Origin: Pseudoxanthomonas sp. PXM01
GTDB lineage: Bacteria; Pseudomonadota; Gammaproteobacteria; Xanthomonadales; Xanthomonadaceae
DNA length: 64,000 bases
Assembly: GCF_014851815.1 (NCBI RefSeq)
Contig: NZ_JACVAJ010000002.1
Location: 992,001-1,056,000, forward strand
Direction: 5' to 3'
A program made the translations under genes and the position numbers. Shown piece by piece: positions 63,866-64,000 of the stretch (within the stretch, counting starts at the first letter, position 1; the number at the start of each line of letters is the position of its first letter). The notes under the pieces were generated by a model that did not search any database, was not told the DNA's origin, and saw only the letters and a list, made by a program, of their open reading frames with translations.

Positions 63866-64000
63866 TCAACGCGCGGCGAAGTGCCCGTGGAAACCCAGCG
63901 GCACCGTATACGGCAGCCAGGCCTGCGCCAGTGGACCGTCATCGACGCGCCGGGCATCCAGCACGGCGATGCCGCTGCGGCCCTTCGCCGCATCGAGCAG
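63866..64000 (-). CDS. carotenoid oxygenase family protein, C-terminal end (partial)
   Basis: The frame is open to the right edge of the window and ends at TGA 63866-63868. The 44 residues include GIAVLDARRVDDGPLAQAWL and PLGFHGHFAAR at the C-terminus. 'VLDA...GPLA...LP...VPLGFHG' is the conserved end of carotenoid/stilbene-cleaving dioxygenases, where the His in GFHG is the fourth iron ligand. The rest of the gene is outside, so substrate class cannot be told. It lies 37 bp upstream of the AsmA-like gene. Confidence 0.82.
   Translation of the reverse strand: MLDAAKGRSGIAVLDARRVDDGPLAQAWLPYTVPLGFHGHFAAR

Overview
The window is GC-rich chromosomal DNA. Its protein families fit a gammaproteobacterium of the Xanthomonadaceae/Lysobacteraceae (Pseudoxanthomonas, Lysobacter or Stenotrophomonas type): split class II ribonucleotide reductase NrdJa/NrdJb, DUF2789, an alanine/lysine-rich H1-like protein, a DesK/DesR pair with an ABC exporter, an IorA/IorB-type molybdoenzyme, and many short palindromic intergenic repeats. 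This placement is inference; there is no rRNA to test it. I saw no tRNA, rRNA, CRISPR array, transposase or integrase.

Layout. 1-6.9 kb: the end of a TPR protein, an unknown protein, then a nucleotide-sugar dehydrogenase divergent from a MalT-type LuxR regulator. 7-17.7 kb: a leftward run of exported or membrane proteins, including a lipoprotein nuclease, an XRE regulator, a HELTH metallopeptidase, an M23-like protein, a TIMP/NTR-like secreted protein, DUF2789, a barstar-like protein and several unknowns. 17.9-22.2 kb: M28 aminopeptidase, PNPOx-like protein, FKBP-type PPIase, a YrhB/Imm35-like protein and small unknowns, separated by repeats. 22.3-27.8 kb: an AT-richer accessory block with an unknown helical protein, a PD-(D/E)xK nuclease, a ComEC-like MBL-fold protein with a short ORF containing a C10 tract just upstream, and an ORC/CDC6-like ATPase with a zinc ribbon. 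27.8-31.9 kb: nrdJb, H1-like protein and nrdJa.

32.4-39.5 kb: DegP/Q protease, an ElaB/YqjD-YqjE-YqjK-like membrane trio, an AI-2E family transporter, an 800-bp gene-free region, then a YigB-like HAD phosphatase overlapping an M17 aminopeptidase. 39.5-49.9 kb: a CHASE3-GAF-GGDEF diguanylate cyclase, an ABC exporter plus DesK/DesR-like two-component system (leftward), and a MacA/MacB-like adaptor-ATPase-permease-permease operon (rightward). 49.9-54.9 kb: mocA and xdhC, divergent from a 2Fe-2S subunit, a Tat-exported molybdopterin subunit and a dihaem cytochrome lipoprotein; together these look like a complete periplasmic molybdenum hydroxylase module. 55-64 kb: two EamA transporters, an Ada-like O6-alkylguanine methyltransferase, Prc protease, LipA, an AsmA-like giant and the C-terminus of a carotenoid oxygenase.

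The strongest unexplained signal is at 36.73-37.17 kb. Two diverged copies of one structured element lie head to head, with compensatory base changes in both hairpins. On the strand that runs outward from the pair's centre, every hairpin loop carries GGA in a context close to the RsmA/CsrA binding consensus. Second are the nuclease/MBL/ATPase block and the nucleotide-sugar dehydrogenase whose catalytic cysteine is replaced by histidine.
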